Shown in pieces: positions 51,499 through 60,410 of a stretch of DNA of 64,000 nucleotides. Source of the DNA: Streptomyces sp. NBC_01233 (GTDB taxonomy: Bacteria > Actinomycetota > Actinomycetes > Streptomycetales > Streptomycetaceae); assembly GCF_035989305.1 (NCBI RefSeq), contig NZ_CP108514.1, positions 1,364,001 through 1,428,000 on the forward strand, given 5' to 3'. Below the pieces are notes generated by a model. The model worked only from the letters and a program-made list of their open reading frames with translations, was not told where the DNA came from and did not search any database. Position 1 is the stretch's first letter. Each line of letters begins with the position of its first letter. A program made the position numbers and the translations under genes.

Positions 51499-52713
51499 CT
51501 ACGCCGTCTGCACGGCCCGGAGCGTGTCGGCCGTGCCGAGGACCCCGGCGATGCCCCGGGCGAGGCAGGGGATGCGGTGCGCCGAGATGCCCGCGATGTT
51601 GATCCGCCCGGAGGTCGTGCCGTAGACCGCGTACTGCCTGCGCAGCTGGAGCATCTGCGGCGCGGTCAGCGGCAGCATCGAGAACATCCCCTTCTGCCGG
51701 GCGAGGGAGCGCGCCTGCTCGGCACAGCCCAGGGTGCTCAGGTGGGCGGTCAGATCGGCCCGGTTGGCCATGATCCGGCTCCGCATGACGTCCAGTTCCG
51801 CGCGCCAGGCGGCCCGCAGCCCCTGGTCCTCCAGGATCGTGGTGACGACTGCCGCGCCGTGCTCGGGCGGCATCGAGTACAGCGTCCGGGCGGCGTTCTG
51901 CAGGGCCGTCTCGGCGTGCCGCACGGCCTGGGCCGAGGCGCCGAGCACGATGGCGCAGCCGACGCGGTCGCTGTAGAGACCGAAGTTCTTCGAGCAGCTG
52001 ACGGCGATCAGCATCTCCGGCACGCGCGCCGCGAGCATCCGCGTGGCCAGCAGATCGGCCTCCAGGCCGTCGCCGAGCCCGTGGTAGGCGAGGTCCACGA
52101 AGGGCACCCAGCCGCCGCGGACGGCCGACTCGGCCAGCGCCTCCCAGTCGTCGAGCAGCGGGTCCACGCCCGTGGGGTTGTGGCAGCACCCCTGGAGCAG
52201 CACCACGTCGTCCCGCCGGGCCTCCCGCAGCTCCCGCAGGACGCCGGCCGTGTCGAAGCCGCCCTCGGCGTCGCGCCAGCCGTACGTACGGACCTTCAGC
52301 CCGGCGGCCTCCAGGATGGGCCGGTGGTTGACGTAGGCGGGATCGCTGATCCACACCGTGGTGCCCGGGCGGGTCCGGCAGACCAGATCGGCCAGCAGCC
52401 GCAGCGCGCCGGAGCCGGCGACGGTCTGGACGGCGGCGGCCCGGCCGGCCGGCCCGTCCGGACCCAGCACCAGGTCCAGCAGGGAGCGGTTGAAGGCGGC
52501 GTTCCCGGAGAGCCCGCGGTACTCCTTGGACTCGGAGCGCTCCGCCAGGCGCATCTCGGCCTCGCGCACGGCGGCCATGACGGGCGTGGTTCCCGTCTGG
52601 TCCCGGTAGACCCCGAGGACGAGGTTCAGCCGTTCGGGCCGCTCGTCGCTGCCGAACTCGTAGGTCAGGTCCCACAGCGGATCGGTGGGGGGCGGGGGGA
52701 GGAGCTCAAGCAT
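51499..52713 (-). CDS. Aspartate/aromatic aminotransferase
   Basis: 404 aa from ATG 52713. Subgroup I-alpha aminotransferase: LNLVLGVYRDQTGTTPVM near the N-terminus, GCCHNPTGVDP (PLP-ring Asn), VDLAYHGLGDGLE and the PLP lysine Lys242 in SCSKNFGLYSDRVG; C-terminal INIAGISAHRI. Transfers the amino group from aspartate or aromatic amino acids to 2-oxoglutarate. Overlaps the EamA transporter gene by 8 bp, so the two are an operon, and the divergent AsnC-type regulator suggests amino acid control. Confidence 0.93.
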   Translation of the reverse strand: MLELLPPPPTDPLWDLTYEFGSDERPERLNLVLGVYRDQTGTTPVMAAVREAEMRLAERSESKEYRGLSGNAAFNRSLLDLVLGPDGPAGRAAAVQTVAGSGALRLLADLVCRTRPGTTVWISDPAYVNHRPILEAAGLKVRTYGWRDAEGGFDTAGVLRELREARRDDVVLLQGCCHNPTGVDPLLDDWEALAESAVRGGWVPFVDLAYHGLGDGLEADLLATRMLAARVPEMLIAVSCSKNFGLYSDRVGCAIVLGASAQAVRHAETALQNAARTLYSMPPEHGAAVVTTILEDQGLRAAWRAELDVMRSRIMANRADLTAHLSTLGCAEQARSLARQKGMFSMLPLTAPQMLQLRRQYAVYGTTSGRINIAGISAHRIPCLARGIAGVLGTADTLRAVQTA

Positions 52714-53695
52714 CTGCGGGAACCTCGGGTCGGGGGCGGCGGTTGGCGAGGACGACGCCGGCGGTGATGAGGGGGACGCCGACGAGCACGGCGAGGGTCG
52801 GCGTCTCGCCGAGCAGGGGGATGGCGAGCAGGACGACGGCGACGGGGCTGAGGCTGCCGACGACGGAGCTGCGTTCGGCGCCGAGCCTGCGGATGGCGAA
52901 CGCGTAGAGCAGGCCGGCGCACAGCCCGACGCCGAGCCCCTGCACCACGAGGAACAGCACGATGTCGCTGCCCGCCGCGTGGGCGATGCCCGTCGGGAGC
53001 ACCCCGGTCAGGACCAGGACGGCGATCACGGCGAAGGAGGGCAGGCACAGCAGGCCGATCGATCCGACGGGATCGAGGTCCACCTCGCGCAGGCCCACCG
53101 TGTAGAGGGCCCACAGTCCGCTGGCGACCAGGAGGATGCCGGAGCCGGCGAGCACGTCGGTGTCCACCGGGACGACGTAGCGCCAGACGAGGGCGGCGAC
53201 GCCGGCCGCGATCAGCGCGAGTCCGGCCGTCTGCGTCCCGCGGGGCACCCCGTGCCCTCGGCGGATCATGATCGCGGAGACGAAGAGCGGGACCATCCCG
53301 GGGACGATGGAGCCGACGAAGGCGGCGGAGGTCAGGGCGCCGCCGTGCATCGCCGCGAGGAAGAAGGGCACCCCCGCACCGCAGATGATCTTGGCTGCGG
53401 CGCCGGGCCGTACCGCGGCGATGCGGCGACGGCGCCGCCACAGTGCGGGGAAGAGCACGACGAGGGGAACGCCGAAGCGCAGCAGGGCCGCGTCGGCCGG
53501 CAGCAGGGAGGAGGCGCTCAGGGCGCGGGCGCTGAGCGCGAAGGCCGCCCAGATCGCCACCGTCACCAGCAGCGCGAGCAGGCCCTCGGCCTGCGGGGAG
53601 AGCCGCGGGGAGAGCCCGCGCCGGCCGGGGTGTCCGGCCCGCGGGCCCGCCGCATCGGGAGGCACGGTCGCCCGGGTGGTGTGCGTCGCGACCAA
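52706..53695 (-). CDS. EamA/DMT family transporter
   Basis: 329 aa from TTG 53695; a GTG at residue 11 is an alternative, and neither has a clear ribosome-binding site. Ten transmembrane helices in two EamA repeats (about 42-175 and 190-318; AEGLLALLVTVAIWAAFALS; IVLFLVVQGLGVGLCAGLLY). Drug/metabolite transporter family, often exporting amino acids. Co-transcribed with the aminotransferase and divergent from the AsnC-type gene, so amino acid efflux is likely (inference). Confidence 0.9.
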   Translation of the reverse strand: MVATHTTRATVPPDAAGPRAGHPGRRGLSPRLSPQAEGLLALLVTVAIWAAFALSARALSASSLLPADAALLRFGVPLVVLFPALWRRRRRIAAVRPGAAAKIICGAGVPFFLAAMHGGALTSAAFVGSIVPGMVPLFVSAIMIRRGHGVPRGTQTAGLALIAAGVAALVWRYVVPVDTDVLAGSGILLVASGLWALYTVGLREVDLDPVGSIGLLCLPSFAVIAVLVLTGVLPTGIAHAAGSDIVLFLVVQGLGVGLCAGLLYAFAIRRLGAERSSVVGSLSPVAVVLLAIPLLGETPTLAVLVGVPLITAGVVLANRRPRPEVPADA

Positions 53696-53802
53696 GGAAA
53701 TTGCTCCAGCCTCTGGTACTCGGACCGGTCCGGTCCGTTGCAGGCAACGCTAGGGCTTCGGGCGGGGCAGCCGATTGCCAGTTCTGCCTCTCGGACATAC
53801 GT

Positions 53803-53821
53803 TTGGGGCAGAATCTGCCAA
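53803..53821 (+). promoter_or_regulatory. Candidate AsnC-family operator
   Basis: TTGGGGCAGAATCTGCCAA is an imperfect palindrome (GCAGA-A-TCTGC flanked by TTG/CAA) in the 135-bp divergent region. A related half, TTGCCAGTTCTGCC, is at 53775-53788. Position close to the regulator start fits autoregulation. Confidence 0.4.
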
Positions 53822-53830
53822 GGAGTGGCC

Positions 53831-54313
53831 GTGGACGCAGTCGATCTGCAGATCATCCGGGAATTGCAGGCCGACGGGCGCCTGTCCAACCAGGACCTGG
53901 CCGACCGCGTCCGGCTCTCGCCGTCACCCTGCCTGCGCCGGGTCCGGCGGCTGGAGGAGGCGGGCCTGATCCGCGGCTACACGGCCATGGTCGACCAGGT
54001 GGCCTTCGGACTCCCGGTCACCGTCTTCGTGCGGATCCGGCTGGAACGCCACACGGCGGAGGCGGTGCGGCTCTTCGAGGAGCACGTCGCCGTCATCGAG
54101 CACATCCAGGACTGCTACCTGATGGCGGGCAGCAGCGACTACCTGCTCCGCGTCGTCATCGAGGACCTGGAGGCCTACGAAGCCCTGGTGCGCCACCGCA
54201 TCCACGCCATTCCCGGAATCGCCTCGATCGAGTCGAGCTTCGCGTACGGCAGCGTCAAACAGACCAGGACCTACCCCCGGCCCGCTCCGGGCGCGTCGAG
54301 GCGATCGCCGTGA
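53831..54313 (+). CDS. Lrp/AsnC family regulator
   Basis: 160 aa from GTG 53831 with AAGGAG upstream. N-terminal helix-turn-helix (VDLQIIRELQADGRLSNQDL, then ADRVRLSPSPCLRRV), linker RGYTAMVDQVAFGLPV, and a RAM effector domain (VIEHIQDCYLMAGSSDYLLR) with the Gly/Asp loop that binds amino acids. Divergent from the EamA-aminotransferase pair, which it probably regulates. Confidence 0.94.
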   Translation: MDAVDLQIIRELQADGRLSNQDLADRVRLSPSPCLRRVRRLEEAGLIRGYTAMVDQVAFGLPVTVFVRIRLERHTAEAVRLFEEHVAVIEHIQDCYLMAGSSDYLLRVVIEDLEAYEALVRHRIHAIPGIASIESSFAYGSVKQTRTYPRPAPGASRRSP

Positions 54314-54331
54314 CGGCAAACGACAAAGGCA

Positions 54332-54357
54332 AGGCAAGGAGAACTCTCTCCTTGCCT
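54332..54357 (+). terminator. Hairpin after the AsnC-type gene
   Basis: AGGCAAGGAGA (54332-54342) and TCTCCTTGCCT (54347-54357) form a perfect 11-bp stem, 18 nt after the stop at 54313. Confidence 0.8.
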
Positions 54358-54449
54358 CTCTCCACGTATAGCGCGCCGGGGGCTTGCCGCAAGGCCCGGG
54401 TCACGGCGCAGAATCTTCGGCCGGGGCCACAATCTGCGGAGGCATCGCG

Positions 54450-54947
<498 letters not shown>

Positions 54948-54985
54948 CCGACCGCACCGCCCCGTAAGGGATCCGGTGGTACGGC

Positions 54986-55504
54986 CTACCCGGCGCTCGC
55001 CAGCGCCGCCTCGAAGACGGCGAAGGCGGCCGCGTCGAAGAGGACGAACCGGACCTCCTGCACCTCGGTCCGGGCCGACCGCACCGTCTCCACCGCGATC
55101 CGGGCCCCGTCGTCCATGGGCCAGCCGTAGATGCCGGTGGAGATGGCCGGGAAGGCGACCGTACGGGCCCCCAGTTCGTCGGCGATCCTCAGCGATTCGC
55201 GGTAGCAGGAGGCCAGCAGCTCCGACCGGTCCTCCTCGCGCGACCAGACCGGGCCCACCGTGTGGATGACGTGCCCGGCGGCGAGTCTGCCGGCCGTGGT
55301 GGCGACGGCCCGGCCCGTCGGCAGTCCCTTGCCGTAGTGCGAGCGCCGCAGGTCCTCGCAGGCCGCGAGGATCTCCGGCCCGCCCCGGCGGTGGATGGCG
55401 CCGTCCACCCCACCGCCGCCGAGGAGCGAGGAGTTGGCCGCGTTGACGATCGCGTCGGCCTTCTCGGCGGTGATGTCGCCGAGGACCAGGGTGATGCGGA
55501 CCAT
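54986..55504 (-). CDS. Macro-domain O-acetyl-ADP-ribose deacetylase
   Basis: 172 aa from ATG 55504 with AAAGGA upstream. Macro domain of MacroD/YmdB type: LVLGDITAEKADAIVNAANS, then LLGGGGVDGAIHRRGG (catalytic/ribose-binding loop), VIHTVGPVWS and VAFPAISTGIYGWP (phosphate loop). Hydrolyses O-acetyl-ADP-ribose or removes ADP-ribose from acidic residues. Monocistronic or following the small membrane-protein gene. Confidence 0.95.
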   Translation of the reverse strand: MVRITLVLGDITAEKADAIVNAANSSLLGGGGVDGAIHRRGGPEILAACEDLRRSHYGKGLPTGRAVATTAGRLAAGHVIHTVGPVWSREEDRSELLASCYRESLRIADELGARTVAFPAISTGIYGWPMDDGARIAVETVRSARTEVQEVRFVLFDAAAFAVFEAALASAG

Positions 55505-55568
55505 CGGGAGTCCTTTCGCGAGCGGCACCCCCGACCGGCCGTCACGGCGGCCGGGGGCCCGCACCCAT

Positions 55569-55781
55569 CTATCCGTGCCTTGTGCGGCGCCTGAACGCCG
55601 CGGTGAAGAGGCAGCCCAGGGCGGCCATTGCGAATCCCGCGGTGAGCATCCATTCCCCTCGTGCCGCGAATATCGCGGTGAGCACCGCCATGATCACCGC
55701 GGCGCACAGGTCGACGAAGAAAAGCACCTTTCCCCTGCCGCCCGTGTTGTCGCCCAGAGCCACTGCTTCCTCCTGTGCCAT
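55569..55781 (-). CDS. Small two-helix membrane protein
   Basis: 70 aa from ATG 55781. Two hydrophobic segments (about 19-38, VLFFVDLCAAVIMAVLTAIF, and 44-62) with a polar N-terminus and a basic tail FRRRTRHG. No family recognised. It begins 29 bp after the FAD oxidoreductase stop and runs in the same direction, so they probably share a transcript. Confidence 0.75.
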   Translation of the reverse strand: MAQEEAVALGDNTGGRGKVLFFVDLCAAVIMAVLTAIFAARGEWMLTAGFAMAALGCLFTAAFRRRTRHG

Positions 55782-55810
55782 GAAAACGGAATACGGGTGC
55801 GGGGCCGGCG

Positions 55811-57229
55811 TCAGACGTCCTTGCGCAGGTGGCGCCAGACCGCCTTGGCGGCGTTGTGGCCGGACATGCCGTGCACCCCGGGGCCCGGCGGGGTCGCCGA
55901 CGAGCAGAGGAAGACCGCCGGGTGGGCCGTCGTGTACGGGGAGAGGGAGATCTTCGGGCGCAGCAGCAGCTGGAGCCCCGAGGCGGCTCCGCAGGCGATG
56001 TCCCCGCCGACGTAGTTGGGGTTGCGGGCGGCGAGCTGGGGCGGGCCTGCCGTGGCACGGGCCAGGACCAGGTCGCGGAAGCCGGGGGCGAAGCGCTCCA
56101 GCTGGCGTTCGACGGCTTCGGTGAGATCGCCGTCCCAGCCCGCCGGAACGTGCCCGTACGCCCAGAACACGTGCTTGCCCTCGGGTGCCCGGCCGGGGTC
56201 GACCAGGCTGGGCTGCGCGGTGATGAGGAAGGGGTTGCGGGGAGCCCGGCCGCCCGAGGCCAGCTGCAGGGCGGCGTCGATGTCGCGGGCGCGCGGGCCG
56301 ATCTGGACGGTGCCGGCGCGGCGCGGCTCCTCGGCGGTCCACGGGACCGGGCCGTCCAGCGCGTAGTCGATCTTGAAAACGGAGGCGCCGTACCGGTAGC
56401 CGTCGTAGGCGCGCCCCAGCCGGGCGATCCGGGCCAGCGCGGTCGGCGAGGTGTCGAAGACGTACGCCCGGGCCGGCGGGAGGTCGTCGAGCCGCTTGAC
56501 CTCGAAGCCGGTGTGGATCGTCCCGCCGAGGTCGCGCAGGTAGGCGGCGAGCGCGTCGGAGACGGACTGCGAGCCGCCGCGCGGCATCGGCCAGCCGTTC
56601 GCGTGCGCGGCCAGCGCGAAGACCAGTCCGACGGCGCCGGTGCCGATCCCGCCGAGCGGAGCGATGACGTGGGCCACGAGCCCGGCGAACAGGGCCCGGG
56701 CCCGCTCGTCGCGGAAGCGGCTCAGGAGCCAGGTGGAGGGCGGCAGCCCGGCGAGCCCGAAGCGGGCGAGGGTGACGGGGTCCCTGGGCAGCGCGGTGTT
56801 CGGCAGGGACATGAAGTCCCGGGCCAGGGTGTCCCACTTGCCGAGGAACGGCCCGACGAGACGCCGGTAGGCACCCGCGTCCCGCGGCCCGAAGGACGCC
56901 GCCGTCTCCGCGACCGAGCGGGAGAGGACGGCGGCCGTGCCGTCGTCGAAGGGGTGCGCCATCGGCAGCGGGGCGTGCAGCCATTCCAGCCCGTACCGCT
57001 TCAGCGGCATCGTGGCGAAGACCGGGGAGCCGGCACCGAGCGGGTGCACCGCCGAGCACGGGTCGTGCCGGAAGCCGGGAAGGGTGAGCTCCTCGGTCCG
57101 GGCGCCCCCGCCCACCGTGTCGGCGGCTTCGAAGACGGCCACCGAGAAGCCGCGCCGGGCCAGTTCGACGGCGGCGGTCAGCCCGTTGGGCCCCGCCCCC
57201 ACCACGACCACATCGAGAATCGACGGCAC
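55811..57229 (-). CDS. NAD(P)/FAD-dependent oxidoreductase, phytoene-desaturase-like
   Basis: 472 aa from ATG 57229. N-terminal dinucleotide fold [20 protein letters not shown] and acidic end [15 protein letters not shown]; a long-range motif [20 protein letters not shown]-terminal FAD contact [20 protein letters not shown] and GHNAAKAV. Belongs to the carotenoid isomerase/phytoene dehydrogenase-like (PYROXD2-like) group. No carotenoid genes are near, so substrate is open. Confidence 0.9.
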   Translation of the reverse strand: MPSILDVVVVGAGPNGLTAAVELARRGFSVAVFEAADTVGGGARTEELTLPGFRHDPCSAVHPLGAGSPVFATMPLKRYGLEWLHAPLPMAHPFDDGTAAVLSRSVAETAASFGPRDAGAYRRLVGPFLGKWDTLARDFMSLPNTALPRDPVTLARFGLAGLPPSTWLLSRFRDERARALFAGLVAHVIAPLGGIGTGAVGLVFALAAHANGWPMPRGGSQSVSDALAAYLRDLGGTIHTGFEVKRLDDLPPARAYVFDTSPTALARIARLGRAYDGYRYGASVFKIDYALDGPVPWTAEEPRRAGTVQIGPRARDIDAALQLASGGRAPRNPFLITAQPSLVDPGRAPEGKHVFWAYGHVPAGWDGDLTEAVERQLERFAPGFRDLVLARATAGPPQLAARNPNYVGGDIACGAASGLQLLLRPKISLSPYTTAHPAVFLCSSATPPGPGVHGMSGHNAAKAVWRHLRKDV

Positions 57230-57301
57230 TTGCGACTCCTTCGTTTCCGGCGGCGCCTGCGCCTCCAGGATATTGCGCCCCGCACCCCGGGCCGGACACC
57301 C

Positions 57302-58126
57302 CTAGGCGCCCCGGAGCAGCTCCCGGATGCGTACAGCCGTGGCCTCGTCCCGCCCGACGGCGAACGGCAGCGCGTTGTCCCGGTCCACCCGGAAGGGGAC
57401 ACCCTCGACCGTGCTCTGCGCCCCGCCGGCCTCGGCGACCAGCAGCAGCCCGGCCGCGTGGTCCCAGGCCGAGGGCCAGGTGAAGGCCAGGGCGTCCATG
57501 TCGCCGCGGGCCACCTTCAGGTACTCCAGGCCGGCCGAACCGCACGGCCTGGCCGCCACCCCGGGCACGTCCAGCCGGGCCAGCGTCCGCTTGTTCTCGT
57601 CGGAGGTGTAGAGCGGGTGGGCGATGGCGACCCGCAGCGCGGCGCCGGCCTCCGGCGAACCGCTGTGGATCCGCTCGCCGTTGACGTACGCCCCCTGCCC
57701 GCGCACCGCGGTCGCCAGCTCCTCCAGCGCCGGGGCGAAGGTCCAGGAGGCGAGGATCTCCCCGCGCAGGGCCAGCGCCACCAGGGTGCAGAACGCCGGG
57801 TCGCCGTTCACGAACTGGCGGGTGCCGTCCACCGGGTCGACGATCCACACCGGGGCGTCCGCGCGCAGCGCCTCGTACACCGTGGGATCGGCGTGCACGG
57901 CCTCCTCGCCGACCACGGCCGAGCCGGGCAGCAGGCGCGTCAGGGAGGCCGTGAGGTACTCCTCGGCCTTGCGGTCGGCGACGGTCACCAGGTCGTGGGG
58001 GCCGTTCTTCTCGTCGACCTCGTGCTCGGCGAGCTGCCTGAATCTCGGCATGATCTCGATCGCCGCCGCCTTGCGGACGGCCTCTTCCACATCCGACAGG
58101 CCATGGGTAAGGAACTCATCGATCAT
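57302..58126 (-). CDS. Inositol monophosphatase family protein
   Basis: 274 aa from ATG 58126. Metal-binding motifs of the family: AVVGEEAVHAD, WIVDPVDGTRQFVNGDPAFC and FTWPSAWDHAAGLLLVAEAGG (WDxAAG). Dephosphorylates inositol-1-phosphate, histidinol-phosphate or a related sugar phosphate. Stands between the FAD oxidoreductase and the FHA-monooxygenase on the same strand; gaps of 72 and 186 bp make an operon uncertain. Confidence 0.93.
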   Translation of the reverse strand: MIDEFLTHGLSDVEEAVRKAAAIEIMPRFRQLAEHEVDEKNGPHDLVTVADRKAEEYLTASLTRLLPGSAVVGEEAVHADPTVYEALRADAPVWIVDPVDGTRQFVNGDPAFCTLVALALRGEILASWTFAPALEELATAVRGQGAYVNGERIHSGSPEAGAALRVAIAHPLYTSDENKRTLARLDVPGVAARPCGSAGLEYLKVARGDMDALAFTWPSAWDHAAGLLLVAEAGGAQSTVEGVPFRVDRDNALPFAVGRDEATAVRIRELLRGA

Positions 58127-58267
58127 GTGCCCATCACATCACGCCCGCACGGCAAACCCCACCGACAATCCCCGTCGGACCGCTGGATTCCGGATGTACT
58201 GCGGGTGAACCGGGTCGCCGGAAGGACGCGTACCGCCTGCCGACCGCCGGATTTCCACGGCAGACCG

Positions 58268-58291
58268 GCGCCGCCCCTGCAGGGGCGGCGC
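58268..58291 (-). terminator. Perfect 24-bp palindrome after the FHA-monooxygenase gene
   Basis: GCGCCGCCCCTGCAGGGGCGGCGC, 22 nt downstream of the stop on the minus strand; a strong stem likely to terminate transcription. Confidence 0.75.
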
Positions 58292-58312
58292 TCCCAAGAC
58301 CCCCCGGGAACG

Positions 58313-60238
58313 TCAGCCGACGGGAGAGGGGCTCCGGGGGTCGGCCGGGCGGGGGACGAAGACCGGGGAGTCCGACTGGTAGAAGAGGTCGATGTCGGCC
58401 TCCTCCCCGCCGACGATCAGGGTGTCCCAGGCGCCGCTCTCCCACAGGGTGCGCAGGGTGGCCGGGGCGATCGAGGCGAGGTGCGAGCGGAGTTCCCCGT
58501 CGCCGGGCAGGCCGGGCATCCGGGGCGCCAGCCGTTCGCGGATCCCGGCCATCCGTTCCAGCAGCGCGTCCAGGTCGCTCCCGTCCGCGGCGCCGGCAAG
58601 ACCGGCAACGGCGGCCGCGCCCGCACCGGCCTCCGTGCTGCTCCCGATGATGTCCTTGATGGCGCGGGTGACGCCCTGTTCGTCGGTGGTCACCATGGCG
58701 TTCCAGGCCCGGCTCTTGTGCCGGTACTGGAGCATCGACATCGCCGCCTCGTGCCGGATGAAGTCGGCGTCCCGCAGCGGCTTGCCCTGCCAGGCGCGGC
58801 TGAGCGAGCGGGCCAGCGAAGTGGCCGAGGCGAGGCCGCTGTTGAGGCCGCGGCCCGGCCAGAAGTGGATGGCGTTGGCCGCGTCGCCCAGCAGGAAGCC
58901 GTAGGTGCCGGGGGTGGTCGTGGTCGGGCGGTGCAGCTGTGCGGTGAACCGCGGGCGCTGCACCATGTCCAGCCGGAACGAGGTGATCGCGGACAGGTCC
59001 TCCTCGGCCACCCCGAACAGGCTGAGGCCCTGCCGGATCTCCTTCCACAGCGGAGAACCGCGCAGCAGGGCGGGCAGGAAGAGGGTGCCGTGGGTGGGGC
59101 AGCGGAACTCGTTGTCCTCCTCCTGCCGGCTCATCAGGCAGGGGCGGGCGGCGATGCACTCCTCGAAGACGTGGCGGACCGGGTCGATGCCGATGACGTT
59201 CTTGACCTCCTCCCGGGTGAGCCGCATGTTCAGGAAGCCCTCGCCGCGCAGCGAGTTGAGCAGGAAACGGTTCTGCGACACGGTGAGCAGCACGCTCATC
59301 GGGTCCGGCAGCTTCGACTTGACGCGCAGCCCCAGCACGACGTCCTGGAGGTGCTCGCCGTCGAGGGAGTAGATCGAGGCGTCGGCCGCGCCGAAGCGGT
59401 CGGCGTAGTGCTCCCGTGTGCGGGAGCGGCCGCCCTCGGCGACCACCAGCACGTGTTCCTGGGTGATCCGGTTCTGCTCCTCCGCCACGTCGAAACGCTT
59501 GGGGACCAGCCGGATCGAGGGCTTCCGGTTGGCCAGGTCCAGCAGCCGGTCCTCGATGTGGGCGATCCGGATGTTGCGGGGCGGGCGGCCGTCGACCGAG
59601 TCCGGGCCGACGGGCCACATCTCGGAGTAGGCGCCTTCGTCGTCGAAGAGGGCGGCGAGCACCTCCTCGGACAGGGCGAGGTACTGCCGGCTCTGGACGG
59701 TCACCACCTGCTGGCGGCGGAAGTTCCCCTGGGTCTCGTCCTTCCAGACGACCGAGGAGCCGTTCCTGGTCCAGCGCCCGTCGTAGAGGGTGATGGCGGT
59801 CCGCCCGGGCAGCATCTCGTCGAGCGCCAGGGCGAAGGCGAGGCCCACCGGGCCGCCGCCGGTGATGGTGACCCGCAGCGTGCCGGGGTCCGCTGCGCTC
59901 GGCCGGGGCAGGTCCAGGAGGGAGAGGTCCATGACCGTCTCCATGGCGTCCTGGGCCTCGTAGAGAAACGTTTCATCGCCGATCCGGATGCAGTCGTTCG
60001 GACGCAGCACATGCCGCGTGACGCGCTGGTCGTTGACGAACGTGCCGTTGCGGCTGTCCCGGTCGTAGAGGACGAAACCGGCGTCCTCGGCGAGGATCTC
60101 GGCGTGCAGCCTGGAGGCACTGGCACTGACGATCACGACGCTGTTGTCGCTCTTGCGCCCGAAGCTGAGGGGCTCGCCGCCCAGCACCACGCTCTGCCCG
60201 GTAAAGGGACCCGTGCGTCCAACGATGACCGAAGCCAC
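58313..60238 (-). CDS. FHA domain fused to FAD-dependent monooxygenase
   Basis: 641 aa from GTG 60238, with AAGGAG 6 nt upstream. Residues about 1-105 are a complete FHA phosphothreonine-binding domain: PLSFGRKSDNSVVI (Arg), SASRLHAEI (Ser-x-x-His) and DRDSRNGTFVNDQRV (NG-T-x-x-N). From about residue 120 a flavin hydroxylase fold follows: LRVTITGGGPVGLAFALALD (FAD ADP site) and GFLLGDAANAIHFWPGRGLN (GD motif), with a helical C-terminal domain of about 130 residues. The FHA half should dock a phosphorylated protein, presumably the kinase encoded divergently 172 bp away. Substrate unknown; the fusion is unusual to me. Confidence 0.9.
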   Translation of the reverse strand: MASVIVGRTGPFTGQSVVLGGEPLSFGRKSDNSVVIVSASASRLHAEILAEDAGFVLYDRDSRNGTFVNDQRVTRHVLRPNDCIRIGDETFLYEAQDAMETVMDLSLLDLPRPSAADPGTLRVTITGGGPVGLAFALALDEMLPGRTAITLYDGRWTRNGSSVVWKDETQGNFRRQQVVTVQSRQYLALSEEVLAALFDDEGAYSEMWPVGPDSVDGRPPRNIRIAHIEDRLLDLANRKPSIRLVPKRFDVAEEQNRITQEHVLVVAEGGRSRTREHYADRFGAADASIYSLDGEHLQDVVLGLRVKSKLPDPMSVLLTVSQNRFLLNSLRGEGFLNMRLTREEVKNVIGIDPVRHVFEECIAARPCLMSRQEEDNEFRCPTHGTLFLPALLRGSPLWKEIRQGLSLFGVAEEDLSAITSFRLDMVQRPRFTAQLHRPTTTTPGTYGFLLGDAANAIHFWPGRGLNSGLASATSLARSLSRAWQGKPLRDADFIRHEAAMSMLQYRHKSRAWNAMVTTDEQGVTRAIKDIIGSSTEAGAGAAAVAGLAGAADGSDLDALLERMAGIRERLAPRMPGLPGDGELRSHLASIAPATLRTLWESGAWDTLIVGGEEADIDLFYQSDSPVFVPRPADPRSPSPVG

Positions 60239-60290
60239 TCCACACTCCTTGAAAAAGACGCCTGCTGACTCCTCGTACGACAGCAACACG

Positions 60291-60302
60291 CCTTCGCGAA
60301 GG
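60291..60302. promoter_or_regulatory. 12-bp palindrome in the kinase/FHA-monooxygenase divergent region
   Basis: CCTTCGCGAAGG is perfect and is flanked by near-matching AACAC/TGTT, giving a longer imperfect operator-like site about 50 bp upstream of the monooxygenase start. Confidence 0.4.
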
Positions 60303-60306
60303 TGTT

Positions 60307-60350
60307 CGGTTCAACCATTTCCGAAAATTTCCAGCCACCCCGTTGAACCG
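60307..60350. promoter_or_regulatory. 9-bp inverted repeat in the divergent region
   Basis: CGGTTCAAC (60307-60315) and GTTGAACCG (60342-60350) are perfect inverted copies 26 bp apart, bracketing an AT-rich CATTTCCGAAAATTTCC tract that probably holds the promoter(s). A site for one regulator acting on both genes. Confidence 0.45.
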
Positions 60351-60410
60351 GGAGTCCGGTTCCGTACGTGATGTTGGCGTCGGCAGGCGATCAGAGGGAG
60401 AACCGCCCCC

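Noticed and set aside
55829..60268. 1479-codon plus-strand open frame
   Set aside because: Spans four minus-strand genes and their intergenic gaps; the length is a consequence of GC bias and the sequence is low-complexity.
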